This document shows positions 24,645-32,833 of a stretch of DNA of 64,000 bases, in pieces. The position numbers and the translations under genes were made by a program. Numbering within the stretch: position 1 is the stretch's first letter; the number at the start of each line of letters is the position of its first letter. The stretch spans positions 15,766-79,765 of the forward strand of contig NZ_JAAZSQ010000012.1 in the NCBI RefSeq assembly GCF_012395835.1. The letters run 5' to 3'. A model generated the notes under the pieces. The model was given only the letters and a program-made list of their open reading frames with translations, did not search any database and was not told the origin of the DNA. The stretch comes from Arthrobacter mobilis (GTDB taxonomy: Bacteria > Actinomycetota > Actinomycetes > Actinomycetales > Micrococcaceae).

Positions 24645-24720
24645 GCTCATCGACAAAGGCAAACCCGGTGCGAGCCGGGGACGCAAAGCCACGGGGCCCA
24701 CGAGGTCAGCCGGCGCGGTC
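24645..24720 (+). promoter_or_regulatory. cyclic di-GMP-I (GEMM-I) riboswitch aptamer
   Basis: The conserved core is easy to read. AAGGCAAACC (24656-24665) is followed by a stem closed by a GNRA loop (GCGA at 24670-24673) and GGGGACGCAAAGCCACGGG (24677-24695). Then comes the second stem ending in GGTCAGCCGG (24704-24713). Both the GACGCAAAGCC signature and the tetraloop/receptor layout are those of the c-di-GMP-I class. It is on the plus strand. An expression platform could be the CCTCCGG/CCGGAGG hairpin at about 24739-24763. No plus-strand gene with good support follows. Confidence 0.82.
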
Positions 24721-24810
24721 CTGACGAGTTCCGAATTCCTCCGGCACCAGCAACCCCCGGAGGCCCCTGCGCACGCGCTTCCGTCGCCGCGAAGGAGCAC
24801 AGTAGGGGAA

Positions 24811-25029
24811 TCAGCCCCGGTTGTCGTGTTCTTCGGTGTAGCCGAACGGTACCGCCGCGCTCAGCCCGACGGTGAAGTGCCGGTCGCCGTGCCGGGTGAT
24901 CAGGATTCCGTGGGTCCGGTGCCGCAGGGCGGCTTCCATCACCGACTCAACCGCCGCATTGAGGCAGTGGTCCATCGAGGCACGGTTGGGCACGGTGATG
25001 TCGAGGTGGGACACCGGGCCTGCGGACAT
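24811..25029 (-). CDS. small hypothetical protein, second gene of a pair
   Basis: 72 residues from ATG 25029, overlapping the previous gene's stop by one base (TGATG). The sequence is amphipathic with a patterned core (LDITVPNRASMDHCLNAAVE, ILITRHGDRHFTVGLS, VPFGYTEE). No known motif is recognised; it looks like a compact alpha/beta cytoplasmic protein. It is the second gene under the strong promoter at 25360-25389. The c-di-GMP riboswitch lies just beyond its stop on the opposite strand. Confidence 0.65.
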   Translation of the reverse strand: MSAGPVSHLDITVPNRASMDHCLNAAVESVMEAALRHRTHGILITRHGDRHFTVGLSAAVPFGYTEEHDNRG

Positions 25030-25256
25030 CAGCGGCCTGTTTCCGCGGGCCCGGGCACGGCCACGGCCACGGCCGAATAGCCGTCGGCCTTGGTATAGAG
25101 CGTGCGCAGGTCGGTGCCGTGGCCCTCCAGCCAAAGGGCATCGGCGGCGTAGGTGACGTCCTCGACGTACCCCGTGCGGACCAGGGCGCCGTCCTTGTGG
25201 ATCTGGACCTGCCGGCCTATGAGTTCATTCCAGTTGGTCAGTGTCTGAGTATCCAT
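25029..25256 (-). CDS. small hypothetical protein, first gene of a pair
   Basis: 75 residues from ATG 25256. The frame open to 25379 runs through the promoter, so the shorter start is preferred; AGCAGG sits close upstream. Sequence features: WNELIGRQVQIHKDGALVRTG, VEDVTYAADALWLEG, then LRTLYTKADGYSAVAV, suggestive of an SH3-like small beta barrel. Family not recognised. Coupled by stop/start overlap to the 72-residue gene, so the two probably act together. Confidence 0.65.
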   Translation of the reverse strand: MDTQTLTNWNELIGRQVQIHKDGALVRTGYVEDVTYAADALWLEGHGTDLRTLYTKADGYSAVAVAVPGPAETGR

Positions 25257-25359
25257 CCTGCTTGCCTGTCTTGTGCTTCCTGCGCCCGCGCCGGTGCGGG
25301 CGGCCCTAGAAATGGTTTCTGCTGCTGCCCCGGCCACCCCACGAGGCCGGGATGTGAAT

Positions 25360-25389
25360 ATTATATGAATAAAGTTCATTTTATGTCAC
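25360..25389 (-). promoter_or_regulatory. near-consensus housekeeping promoter with internal palindrome
   Basis: On the minus strand GTGACA (25384-25389) and a perfect TATAAT (25360-25365) are 18 bp apart. The spacer contains ATGAA-N5-TTCAT (25365-25379). The patch is strikingly AT-rich against its surroundings. It drives the two small genes at 25256 and 25029, leaving a leader of about 95 nt; the palindrome suggests repression or activation at this site. Confidence 0.7.
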
Positions 25390-25551
25390 GCGTCACCTTG
25401 GCGGGGAGAAAGTCTCCCCTTCCGGGGCAGGTAGGCCGGTTGTAGGCTGTGCGGTGGAGAGCCGGGAAGCCTGGTCGGCCCGTGGGCAGCACCGCGGAGC
25501 GCTGTGGCAGCCGCGCAGCGCTGCGTTCCACAACGGAAAGGGGCGCGGCCA

Positions 25552-27228
25552 TGAACGCCGGACCCGCTGTTATTGACGTCTCCCGCCTAGTGAAGGACTT
25601 CGGCCGAACCCGCGCCCTCAACGGCCTTGACCTGAGGGTCGCCGCGGGCGAAGTGCACGGGTTCCTTGGTCCCAACGGGGCGGGCAAGTCGACCACCCTG
25701 CGGGTGCTGCTCGGGCACATCCGCCCCACCTCAGGAACCGTAAAAGTCCTCGGCCTGGATCCGTGGGCGCATCCCGTACCTGCACACCGCGGCATCGCCT
25801 ACGTGCCTGGGGACGTCAGCCTGTGGCCGAACCTGAGCGGCGGCGAAGTGATCGACCTGCTCACCGGCCTGCGCGGCGGTGCGGAGTACGTTCCTGGTTG
25901 TCCGGCACACCCGTGCCGACGAGGAGCTGGGGCGCTCCGAACTCATCGGCTCCGCTCCACTCCCCCGGTCCGCGCCATTGGCGGCGACCCTGCTCCTCGG
26001 GGCCGGAGCGAACCTTGGACTCTCGGTATCCGTTGCCGGCGGATTCGCCGCGGCCGGCCTGCCTCCGGAGGATCGGCAGTTGCTGGACTGGCCGTCGGGG
26101 CTGTGGGCCTCTTCTTCGTTTCGGTCGCGGCCACCGTGGCCCAGCTGCTGCCCTCCGGGCGCGGGGCCAACGGCACGGCGCCCGCACTGGTGGGGCTGGC
26201 CTATCTCCTCCGCGGCACCGGGGATGCACTCGGCACTGCCGATGCTTCGCTTACACGGGTCGAGGCCGGGTGGCCGTCCCTGCTGTCACCGATCGGCTGG
26301 GGGCAAAGGTCCCGGCCGTTTACCGAGGCTGGCAGCGCGCCGCTGCTCATCCTGGCCACGGCCGCTGCCGTACTGGCCGCCGCCGCGGTGCTGGCGCGGC
26401 AGCGGCGCGATCTCGGCGCCAGCATGCTGTCCCACCGGGCAGGACGTGCACGGGCCGGAACAGGAGGCCGCTCGTTCCTCGGGCTCCTCTGGCGCCTGCA
26501 GCGACCCACGCTGGCAGGGTGGGCCACCGGCGGTGCCACCTTAGGAGCACTCTCCGGGGCGCTCGGTCCGATGGGTTGCCGATACCATTGCCGGGAATCC
26601 CTCGCTGGCAGAACTGATCGCCCGGCTGGTCCCGGGAAGCCGGGCAGGTGTCGCCGAGGTGTTCAGTGCGGCGCTGCTGGGCATCGCGGGCGTTCTTGCC
26701 GCCGCAGCCGGGGTGCAGGCCATCCTGCGGATGCGGGCGGAGGAAGAAGAGGGCCGGCTCGACCTGCTCCTGGCCGTGCCCAGAACACGTATCCGCTGGT
26801 TTGCCGCGAACCTGGCCGTGGCGGCCCTGTCTACGGCCGCCGTCGCCGTGGCTGCCGGTGCGGCGGCCGCAACCGCCGCCTTCCCGAACGCTGGCAGCGG
26901 TTATGTCCTGCTATCGACCGGGGCGGCCTTGGCACACGTGCCCGCGGCCCTTGTCGTCACCGGGGCCGCTACGTTCGTCTTCGCCGCCGCCCCGCGGCTT
27001 GCCGTTCCCTTGGGCTGGGGTCTGCTGGCGGCAGCCCTGGTCCTTGGGCAGTTCGGAGAACTGCTCCGGCTACCCGTGTGAATGCAGAACTTCAGCCCCT
27101 TCCGGCACTCTCCGGCGCTTCCCGTCGAAGAGTTTGACCTTGGTGCCGTACTCATCCTGGCCATCATCGCCGCAGGCACGGCGGCAGCTGCGGCAAGCGT
27201 GTTCCGGTGGCGGGACGTCACGAACTGA
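25552..27228 (+). pseudogene. decayed ABC exporter: ATPase N-terminus fused to a frameshifted permease
   Basis: From ATG 25552 the frame encodes an ABC ATPase with Walker A (GPNGAGKST) and continues only to about 25890, before the signature motif. It then runs abruptly into a large antibiotic-type export permease read in another frame ([20 protein letters not shown]). The permease changes frame near 26085 and again near 26575, where one extra G fits. It then meets TGA at 27079-27081 where homologues probably have Trp, and ends at 27228 (FRWRDVTN). At least one deletion, three frame changes and one stop mean no functional transporter. Confidence 0.8.
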
Positions 27229-27276
27229 CCGAACATGACGGCGCGAAGCAGCTTCGCGGCGCCGGCGGCTGATGGC

Positions 27277-27438
27277 CTACCGATGCTTTCCGGTCCCGTC
27301 TTCAGGCGGAGCCGCCCGGCCGTCCAACGCCGTTGTCCACCAGCCGCGGTAGCGCAGCAGCGAACGTACCAGGAACCCGAGCAGCGTCCCTCCCGCTGCC
27401 AGGACCAGGAAGATCTGCCAGACCAAGTCGTCGCTCAT
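27277..27438 (-). CDS. small single-span membrane protein
   Basis: 53 residues from ATG 27438: a hydrophobic helix (IFLVLAAGGTLLGFLV) followed by a basic/aromatic stretch (RSLLRYRGWW) and a polar tail. No ribosome site is visible, so the mRNA may be leaderless or the start misplaced. The family is not recognised. It lies between the ABC pseudogene and a parS site. Confidence 0.4.
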   Translation of the reverse strand: MSDDLVWQIFLVLAAGGTLLGFLVRSLLRYRGWWTTALDGRAAPPEDGTGKHR

Positions 27439-27634
27439 AAGTACGTAGTCCGTTCCGTCGGCACCGGGACCGGCCTCTCCGGTCCTGCAGCAGTGCACAC
27501 GGATGCTGCCCGGTGCCGGATCCGCCTGCATTCATCAAACATCGGCAGATGCCACCGCGGGGGCTTCTTGATGGATCCTTAACGGCCTCGGCCCGGATCT
27601 TTACGCGTTCCTGACGGCGGAAACCTGCACCGCT

Positions 27635-27648
27635 GTTTCACGTGAAAC
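27635..27648. other. parS: parS site 2
   Basis: Perfect GTTTCACGTGAAAC, 20 bp beyond the 3' end of the DUF2071 gene. Confidence 0.9.
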
Positions 27649-27667
27649 GGCAGGCTCGCCCGGCCGG

Positions 27668-28417
27668 TCAGGATATGGGCAGGGCAGAAGGCCGGCCAAA
27701 CCGCGTGCGCACCCCCGGGGAGAAAAGCACCGACTCCGGCTGTCCTTCGAGTGCGAATCCGGCGGACGTCAGCAGCCTGTCCTGGAAACGGGTGAGCGTG
27801 GCGGGGTGCAGCGGCCACGGCCGGTGCGAGTTGGGAAGGAAGAGCGTACGTCCGGCGAAGCGGCTGTACAGCCCGAAGCGCGCCGTGAGCCACAGCGACA
27901 ACTGGTCATCCGCTTCCCGGGCAAGATCCGGGCGTACGGCGAACGAGGAGTCCGCCTGTCCGCGGAAGCGTTCGACGTCGTACCCACAGCCCGGCACCGG
28001 GCCGTCCGTCACAAGGGGGCGGCAGCGCGACCAGACGTAGGGCAGGCCGGCCGCGCGGGCCGCGAGGACGAAGGCCAGCCGGGAAGCATCCAGCGACAAA
28101 AACACCACCCCGCGCGATCCGTCCGCGCCGCGCGAATACAGGCGCACGTTGACCTCGGTGAAGGATCCAAGGTACGGCAGCGGCAACACCGCCCCCAGCC
28201 GTGTCCCGGGGACACGGAAGCCGATGAGTCCCACCCAGGTTGATCCGTCGAACACGTCGGGTTCGACACCGGCGGGCAGATAGGGGGCCGCGGCGGAGGT
28301 GCTGATGCGCCAGTGCAGGAAGACGGCGTCGGCCCAGGATTGTTCCAGTACCAAGGGGCGGGGCACCTTTGGTCCGGCAGCGTCCGGACCAAAGCTGCCG
28401 GGTCGGTGCGGCCGCAT
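27668..28417 (-). CDS. YqjF/DUF2071 family protein
   Basis: 249 residues. The DUF2071 pattern is visible along the length: LEQSWADAVFLHWRI, LPAGVEPDVFDGSTWVGLIGF, TEVNVRLYSR, GVVFLSLDASRL, and LSLWLTARFGLYS near the C-terminus. It is related to the acetoacetate-decarboxylase-like fold; the biochemical role is unknown. Cytoplasmic, no signal peptide. It is divergent from the SGNH hydrolase gene. Confidence 0.82.
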   Translation of the reverse strand: MRPHRPGSFGPDAAGPKVPRPLVLEQSWADAVFLHWRISTSAAAPYLPAGVEPDVFDGSTWVGLIGFRVPGTRLGAVLPLPYLGSFTEVNVRLYSRGADGSRGVVFLSLDASRLAFVLAARAAGLPYVWSRCRPLVTDGPVPGCGYDVERFRGQADSSFAVRPDLAREADDQLSLWLTARFGLYSRFAGRTLFLPNSHRPWPLHPATLTRFQDRLLTSAGFALEGQPESVLFSPGVRTRFGRPSALPIS

Positions 28418-28566
28418 GCGCCCAGCTTAGCCCGGCCACGGGTATGTGCGGACGGGCCGGACGGCAGCAACGGGCATGCCGTGGCGGCAGCTGCTTCCAA
28501 TGGCTAAAGTCTTTTCATGTGCATGGCGCACCAGACGGCTCCCTCTCACCATCGGCGGCTGGCTTC

Positions 28567-29385
28567 ATGCCCAAGATCGTCCGGATCCTGACCATTCCCG
28601 CGGTGCTGGCCGCGCTGCTGCTTATCCCCGGGTCCGCCGTTCCCCGGCCGTACCCGACAGTCATCGCCGGCCTCGGGGACTCGATTACCCAGGCCACGAA
28701 CACCTGCTGCGGGCCCGGCAGCTACCCGGGCCGGTCATGGTCCACCGGCGACCTGCCCGCCGACGGCATCCGCAGTCACTACGAGCGGCTGGCTGCGCTG
28801 CACCCGCAGGTCAGCGGGAACAACCACAACTATTCCGTCAACGGCGCCAAAGCCGCCAGCCTCGCCGCCCAGGCGTCCAAGGCCGTGGCCCAGGAAGCGG
28901 ACTACATCACCATCCTGATCGGTGCCAACGACCTGTGCGCCTCGTCCGCATCCGCGATGACCTCCACCGCGGACTTCGCCCGGCAGATCGATGCGGCTCT
29001 GGAGACGCTGCACCGGGGGCTGCCGCGGGCCCGGATCCATGTCAGCAGCATTCCGGACCTGTACCGGCTTTGGTCGGTCCTGCGCAGCAACCGGGAGGCC
29101 AGGAGGGTCTGGTCAGGCTCCGGCATCTGCCCGTCCATGCTGGGTGCCGGGACCAGTGAGGCCCAGCGCCAGGAAGTCGTGGCCCGCGAGGAGGCTTTCA
29201 ATGCGATTCTGGCAGAGACCTGCGCCAAGTACCGGAGCTGCCGCTGGGACGGCGGCGCGGTCTACCGCTACAGGTTCTCGGCCGGCCAGATCAGCACCTT
29301 GGACTACTTCCATCCCGGCCCGGCCGGCCAGGCGGAGTTGGCGGAGCTGACCTGGCAGGCCTTCAACGGACACCATTCCCCCTGA
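28567..29385 (+). CDS. secreted SGNH/GDSL hydrolase
   Basis: 272 residues from ATG 28567. Signal peptide (IVRILTIPAVLAALLLIPGSA) is followed by the GDSL block IAGLGDSITQ with the nucleophilic Ser. Block III is GANDLC and the catalytic Asp/His pair is in LDYFHPGPAGQ. Four or more cysteines (NTCCGPG, NDLCAS, GICPS, ETCAKY) suggest extracellular disulfides. It resembles actinobacterial extracellular esterases or lipases. The substrate is unknown. The longer frame from 28369 lacks a better start. Confidence 0.85.
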   Translation: MPKIVRILTIPAVLAALLLIPGSAVPRPYPTVIAGLGDSITQATNTCCGPGSYPGRSWSTGDLPADGIRSHYERLAALHPQVSGNNHNYSVNGAKAASLAAQASKAVAQEADYITILIGANDLCASSASAMTSTADFARQIDAALETLHRGLPRARIHVSSIPDLYRLWSVLRSNREARRVWSGSGICPSMLGAGTSEAQRQEVVAREEAFNAILAETCAKYRSCRWDGGAVYRYRFSAGQISTLDYFHPGPAGQAELAELTWQAFNGHHSP

Positions 29386-29436
29386 CGGCGTTCCGCGGGG
29401 AATCCCGCCCTTCCCCGGCTGCGCCCCGCGGCCCGG

Positions 29437-30111
29437 TCAGGCTTCGAACCGGTAACCCATGCCGGGCTCGGTCAGGATGTAGCGCGGGCTGGCCGGATCG
29501 GGTTCGAGCTTGCGCCGCAGCTGCGCGATGTAGACGCGCAGGTACTGCGTCTCGGTGCCGTACGCAGGACCCCAGACGTCATGCAGCAGCTGGGTCTGCC
29601 CCACGAGCGCGCCGGCGTTGAGCACCAGCCGCTCCAGCAGCTTCCATTCCGTCGGCGTGAGCCGGACCGGCTTGCCGTCCCGCTGGACCTTCTTGGCGGC
29701 GACGTCGATGGTGAAGTCCGGGGTCCTGACCACCGGAGCTTCGGCGCCGGGGTGTCCGCGGCGTACGGCCGCACGCAGCCTGGCCAGGAGCTCGGGCAGG
29801 CCGAAAGGCTTGGTGACATAGTCGTCCGCACCGCGGTCCAGGGCCTCGACCTTGTCGTCGGAACCATGGCGGGCCGAGAGTACGATGATCGGCACATCGG
29901 TCCATCCCCGCAGGCCCCGGATCACCTCCAACCCGTCCATGTCCGGCAGGCCCAGGTCCAGGACGACGGCGTCGATCCGGTGCCGGGCGGCGGCCTGCAG
30001 CGCGGCGCTTCCGGTAGCTGCGGTGACGACGTCGAAGCCGTGCGCGGTGAGGTTGATCTGCAGCGCGCGCAGGAATTGCGCCTCGTCGTCGACGACCAGC
30101 AATGCCGTCAT
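29437..30111 (-). CDS. kdpE: OmpR-type response regulator, KdpE
   Basis: 224 residues from ATG 30111 with GGAGGAGG upstream. Receiver domain: acidic DDE near residues 8-10, phosphoacceptor Asp about 52 in VVLDLGLPD, Lys in VTKPFG. The C-terminal winged helix includes LTPTEWKLLERLV and YLRVYIAQLRRKLE. It is divergent from kdpD with only 37 bp between, the usual pairing. The kdpFABC pump genes are not in the window; the nearest potassium transporter is the KimA-like gene at 32834. Confidence 0.92.
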   Translation of the reverse strand: MTALLVVDDEAQFLRALQINLTAHGFDVVTAATGSAALQAAARHRIDAVVLDLGLPDMDGLEVIRGLRGWTDVPIIVLSARHGSDDKVEALDRGADDYVTKPFGLPELLARLRAAVRRGHPGAEAPVVRTPDFTIDVAAKKVQRDGKPVRLTPTEWKLLERLVLNAGALVGQTQLLHDVWGPAYGTETQYLRVYIAQLRRKLEPDPASPRYILTEPGMGYRFEA

Positions 30112-30148
30112 GGCCTCCTCCAAGGTGTTTTCACAGAACAATAGGAAC

Positions 30149-32683
30149 ATGCAACGCGGAAAACTGCGCATCTTCCTCGGAGCCGCCCCCGGCGCCGGCA
30201 AAACCTATGCCATGCTCGAGGAAGCCCGCCGGCTCCAGGAGCAGGGGGCCGACGTCGTCATCGGTGCCGTCGCGGATCACGGCCGGGCCGGGACCGCAGC
30301 GCTCACGGCGGGCCTGGAAAGCGTTCCTCCGCCGGCGGACGGATCCGGGCCCGCCGCAGGCGAACTGGACCTGGACAAGCTGATCGCCCGGGCCCCGGAG
30401 ATTGCGCTGATCGATGACTTCGCGCACGTGAACAGGCCCGGCGGCCGGCACGAACGGCGCTGGCAGGATGTCGAGGACGTGCTCGCTGCCGGCATCGACG
30501 TCCTGTCCACCCTCGATATCCGGCATCTGGCGTCCCTCGCCGATGCCGTTGCCGCGGTCACCGGCGTCCGCCAGGACGAGACCGTCCCCGACGAGGTCGT
30601 CCGCCGGGCCGACCAGATCGAACTGGTCGACATCGCGCCGGAAATGCTCCGGCAGCGGATCTCGCAGGGCAAGGTCTACCCGGCGGAGCAGGTCGACGCG
30701 GCGCTGTCGAACTACTTCCGTGTGGGCAACCTGACCGCGCTGCGGGAACTGGCACTGCTGTGGCTGGCCGACCGGGTCGAGGAGGGTCTGGAGGCCTACC
30801 GGGCGCAGGAGGGCATCAGCAACACCTGGCCGGCCCGCGAGCGCGTGGTGGTAGGCCTGAGCGGCGGCCCCGAGGGCCAGGTCCTGATCCGCCGGGCCGC
30901 CCGCATCCTCTCCCGGTTGAGCGGGGGCGAGCTCCATGCCGTGCACGTGAGCACCACCGACGGCCGGACCGCCGGCTCCCCCAAGGAACTTGAACAGCAG
31001 CGCCGGCTGACCAGGGAACTCGGCGGCACCTACCATGCGGTCACCGGCGAGGACCCTGCGGAGACCCTGCTGGACTTTGCCCGCGGCATCAACGCCACCC
31101 AGATCGTCGTCGGGATCTCCCGCCGCAAGGGACTGGCGCGGCTGCGGGGCGGCCGCGGCACCGGGGCCCGGGTGGTCCAGGGCTCTGGGGACATCGATGT
31201 CCACATGGTCTCCCATGACCAGGTCGGCCAGGGCGCCAGGCAGGCCCCGCCCCGGGACCTGGGCCGGACCCGCACCCGCGCCGGGGCCGTCCTCGCCGCC
31301 GTCCTGCCGCCGCTGCTGCAGGTCATCCTCGGGGTCATCCCGGGGGAAAGCTTCGCCACCGACATGCTCATCCAGCTGTGCGGAACCATCGCCGTCGCGC
31401 TGCTGGGCGGACTGTGGCCGGCGGTTACCGCCGCCGTCGCCGCCAGCATGATCGTGACCTACTTCGCCGTCCCGCCGACCGGGACCTGGAGCGTGAGCGA
31501 TCCCGAACATGTGCTCACCCTGGCGGTCTTCCTGGCCGTGGGCACCGTGGTGTCGCTCGTCGTCGGCTATTCGGCCCGGCTGGCCCGGGAGGCCGCCCGG
31601 GTCCGGGCGGAGGCAGCCATCCTCGACGAAGTCAGCCGCGGTGTGCTCGCCGCCGAGGATTCGGTCGCCGGGTTCCTCGACCAGGTGCGCGGGCTTTTCC
31701 GGGTCGACGGCGCGGCGCTTTACACACGCCGCCTGCAGCCGGACGGCCGGGCCCGCTGGGAGCTGTCCGTCGCCGGCGGCACGGCAGCGCCGGACGACCC
31801 GGCGGACGCGGACACCGTCGAGCCGGTGGACGATGAGCATCTGCTCGGGCTGACCGGACGCACCCTGAGCCAGCGCGAGCGCCAGCTGCTGGCCGCCGTC
31901 ATCCCGCACCTGCTCGCCATCCAGCAGCACCAGCAGCTGGCCGCCAGCCGGCAGGAGAACCTGCGGCTGGCCGAAGGCAACAAGATGCGCACTTCCGTGC
32001 TGCGCGCGGTTTCCCACGACCTGCGCACCCCGCTGGCGGGGATCAAGCTGGCCGTCTCCAGCCTGCGGCAGGACGCCGTCCGCCTCCCGCCGGCGGACGA
32101 GCAGGAGCTGCTCGCCACCATCGAGTCCTATGCCGACCGCCTGGACTCGCTCGTGGGCAACCTGCTGGACATGTCCCGGATTACCGCCGAGTCCGTCCAG
32201 CCGCTGCTGCACCCGCTGAGCTGGCGCGAGGCCGTCGAAGCCGCCCTGGCGTCCTTCCCTCCGGACCGGGTCAGGGTCGAGCTGGCACCGAACATGCCGC
32301 CGGTGGACGCCGACGCCGGCATGCTCGAACGCGTGATCGCCAACATTGTGGAGAACGCCCTGAAATACGCCGCGGACTCGGACATCGTCATTACCGGCGC
32401 CGTCGGCGGCATGGGGGCCGCGACCATCGACGGGCGGCCGGCCAGCGAACTGCGCATCATCGACCACGGCCAGGGCGTGCCCGCCGCCGCCGTCGTGGAA
32501 ATGTTCCGACCCTTCCAGCGGCTCGACGACGTACCCGGCGGCACCGGCGTCGGACTCGGCCTGGCGGTGGCCAAGGGCTTTACCGAAACCATGGGCGGCC
32601 GCCTGCTGGCCGAACAGACTCCCGGCGGCGGCCTGACCATGGTCATCCGGCTCCCGCTTTCCACCGGGGATCCCGCGGACTGA
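30149..32683 (+). CDS. kdpD: osmosensitive K+ channel-type sensor histidine kinase, KdpD
   Basis: 844 residues from ATG 30149. The N-terminal KdpD domain has Walker A GAAPGAGKT (11-19) and LIDDFAHVNRPGGRH. A universal-stress-like domain (about 235-360) has VVVGLSGGPEGQ and VVGISRRKG. Four membrane helices follow (about 380-480). GAF region, then H-box RAVSHDLRTPLAG with His about 622, N-box VENALKYA and G-boxes GQGVPAA and GTGVGLGLAVAKG. All catalytic parts are intact. It senses K+ limitation and phosphorylates KdpE in known systems. Confidence 0.93.
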   Translation: MQRGKLRIFLGAAPGAGKTYAMLEEARRLQEQGADVVIGAVADHGRAGTAALTAGLESVPPPADGSGPAAGELDLDKLIARAPEIALIDDFAHVNRPGGRHERRWQDVEDVLAAGIDVLSTLDIRHLASLADAVAAVTGVRQDETVPDEVVRRADQIELVDIAPEMLRQRISQGKVYPAEQVDAALSNYFRVGNLTALRELALLWLADRVEEGLEAYRAQEGISNTWPARERVVVGLSGGPEGQVLIRRAARILSRLSGGELHAVHVSTTDGRTAGSPKELEQQRRLTRELGGTYHAVTGEDPAETLLDFARGINATQIVVGISRRKGLARLRGGRGTGARVVQGSGDIDVHMVSHDQVGQGARQAPPRDLGRTRTRAGAVLAAVLPPLLQVILGVIPGESFATDMLIQLCGTIAVALLGGLWPAVTAAVAASMIVTYFAVPPTGTWSVSDPEHVLTLAVFLAVGTVVSLVVGYSARLAREAARVRAEAAILDEVSRGVLAAEDSVAGFLDQVRGLFRVDGAALYTRRLQPDGRARWELSVAGGTAAPDDPADADTVEPVDDEHLLGLTGRTLSQRERQLLAAVIPHLLAIQQHQQLAASRQENLRLAEGNKMRTSVLRAVSHDLRTPLAGIKLAVSSLRQDAVRLPPADEQELLATIESYADRLDSLVGNLLDMSRITAESVQPLLHPLSWREAVEAALASFPPDRVRVELAPNMPPVDADAGMLERVIANIVENALKYAADSDIVITGAVGGMGAATIDGRPASELRIIDHGQGVPAAAVVEMFRPFQRLDDVPGGTGVGLGLAVAKGFTETMGGRLLAEQTPGGGLTMVIRLPLSTGDPAD

Positions 32684-32833
32684 GGAGCGGGCCAGGCCCC
32701 TTCGTGTCACGGGCATAAGGAAAGCGTTAAGAATCCCTGATCCGGGCCATTTTCCGGTCCGGGCCGGTGTTACGCTCCGGTAGTCCACCGGAAACCACAC
32801 GGGGACAACCCGGATGCCCGAGAAAAGACATTG

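Noticed and set aside
24826-25080. 84-codon plus-strand frame just after the riboswitch, a possible target gene
   Set aside because: It is antisense to the better supported 72-residue gene, begins with GTG about 30 bp from any ribosome-site-like purines, and its composition looks like a shadow. Not fully excluded.
32684-32833. Possible c-di-AMP (ydaO) riboswitch before the KimA-like gene
   Set aside because: The conserved ydaO core elements are not seen; the stretch is only 150 bp and mostly plain sequence.
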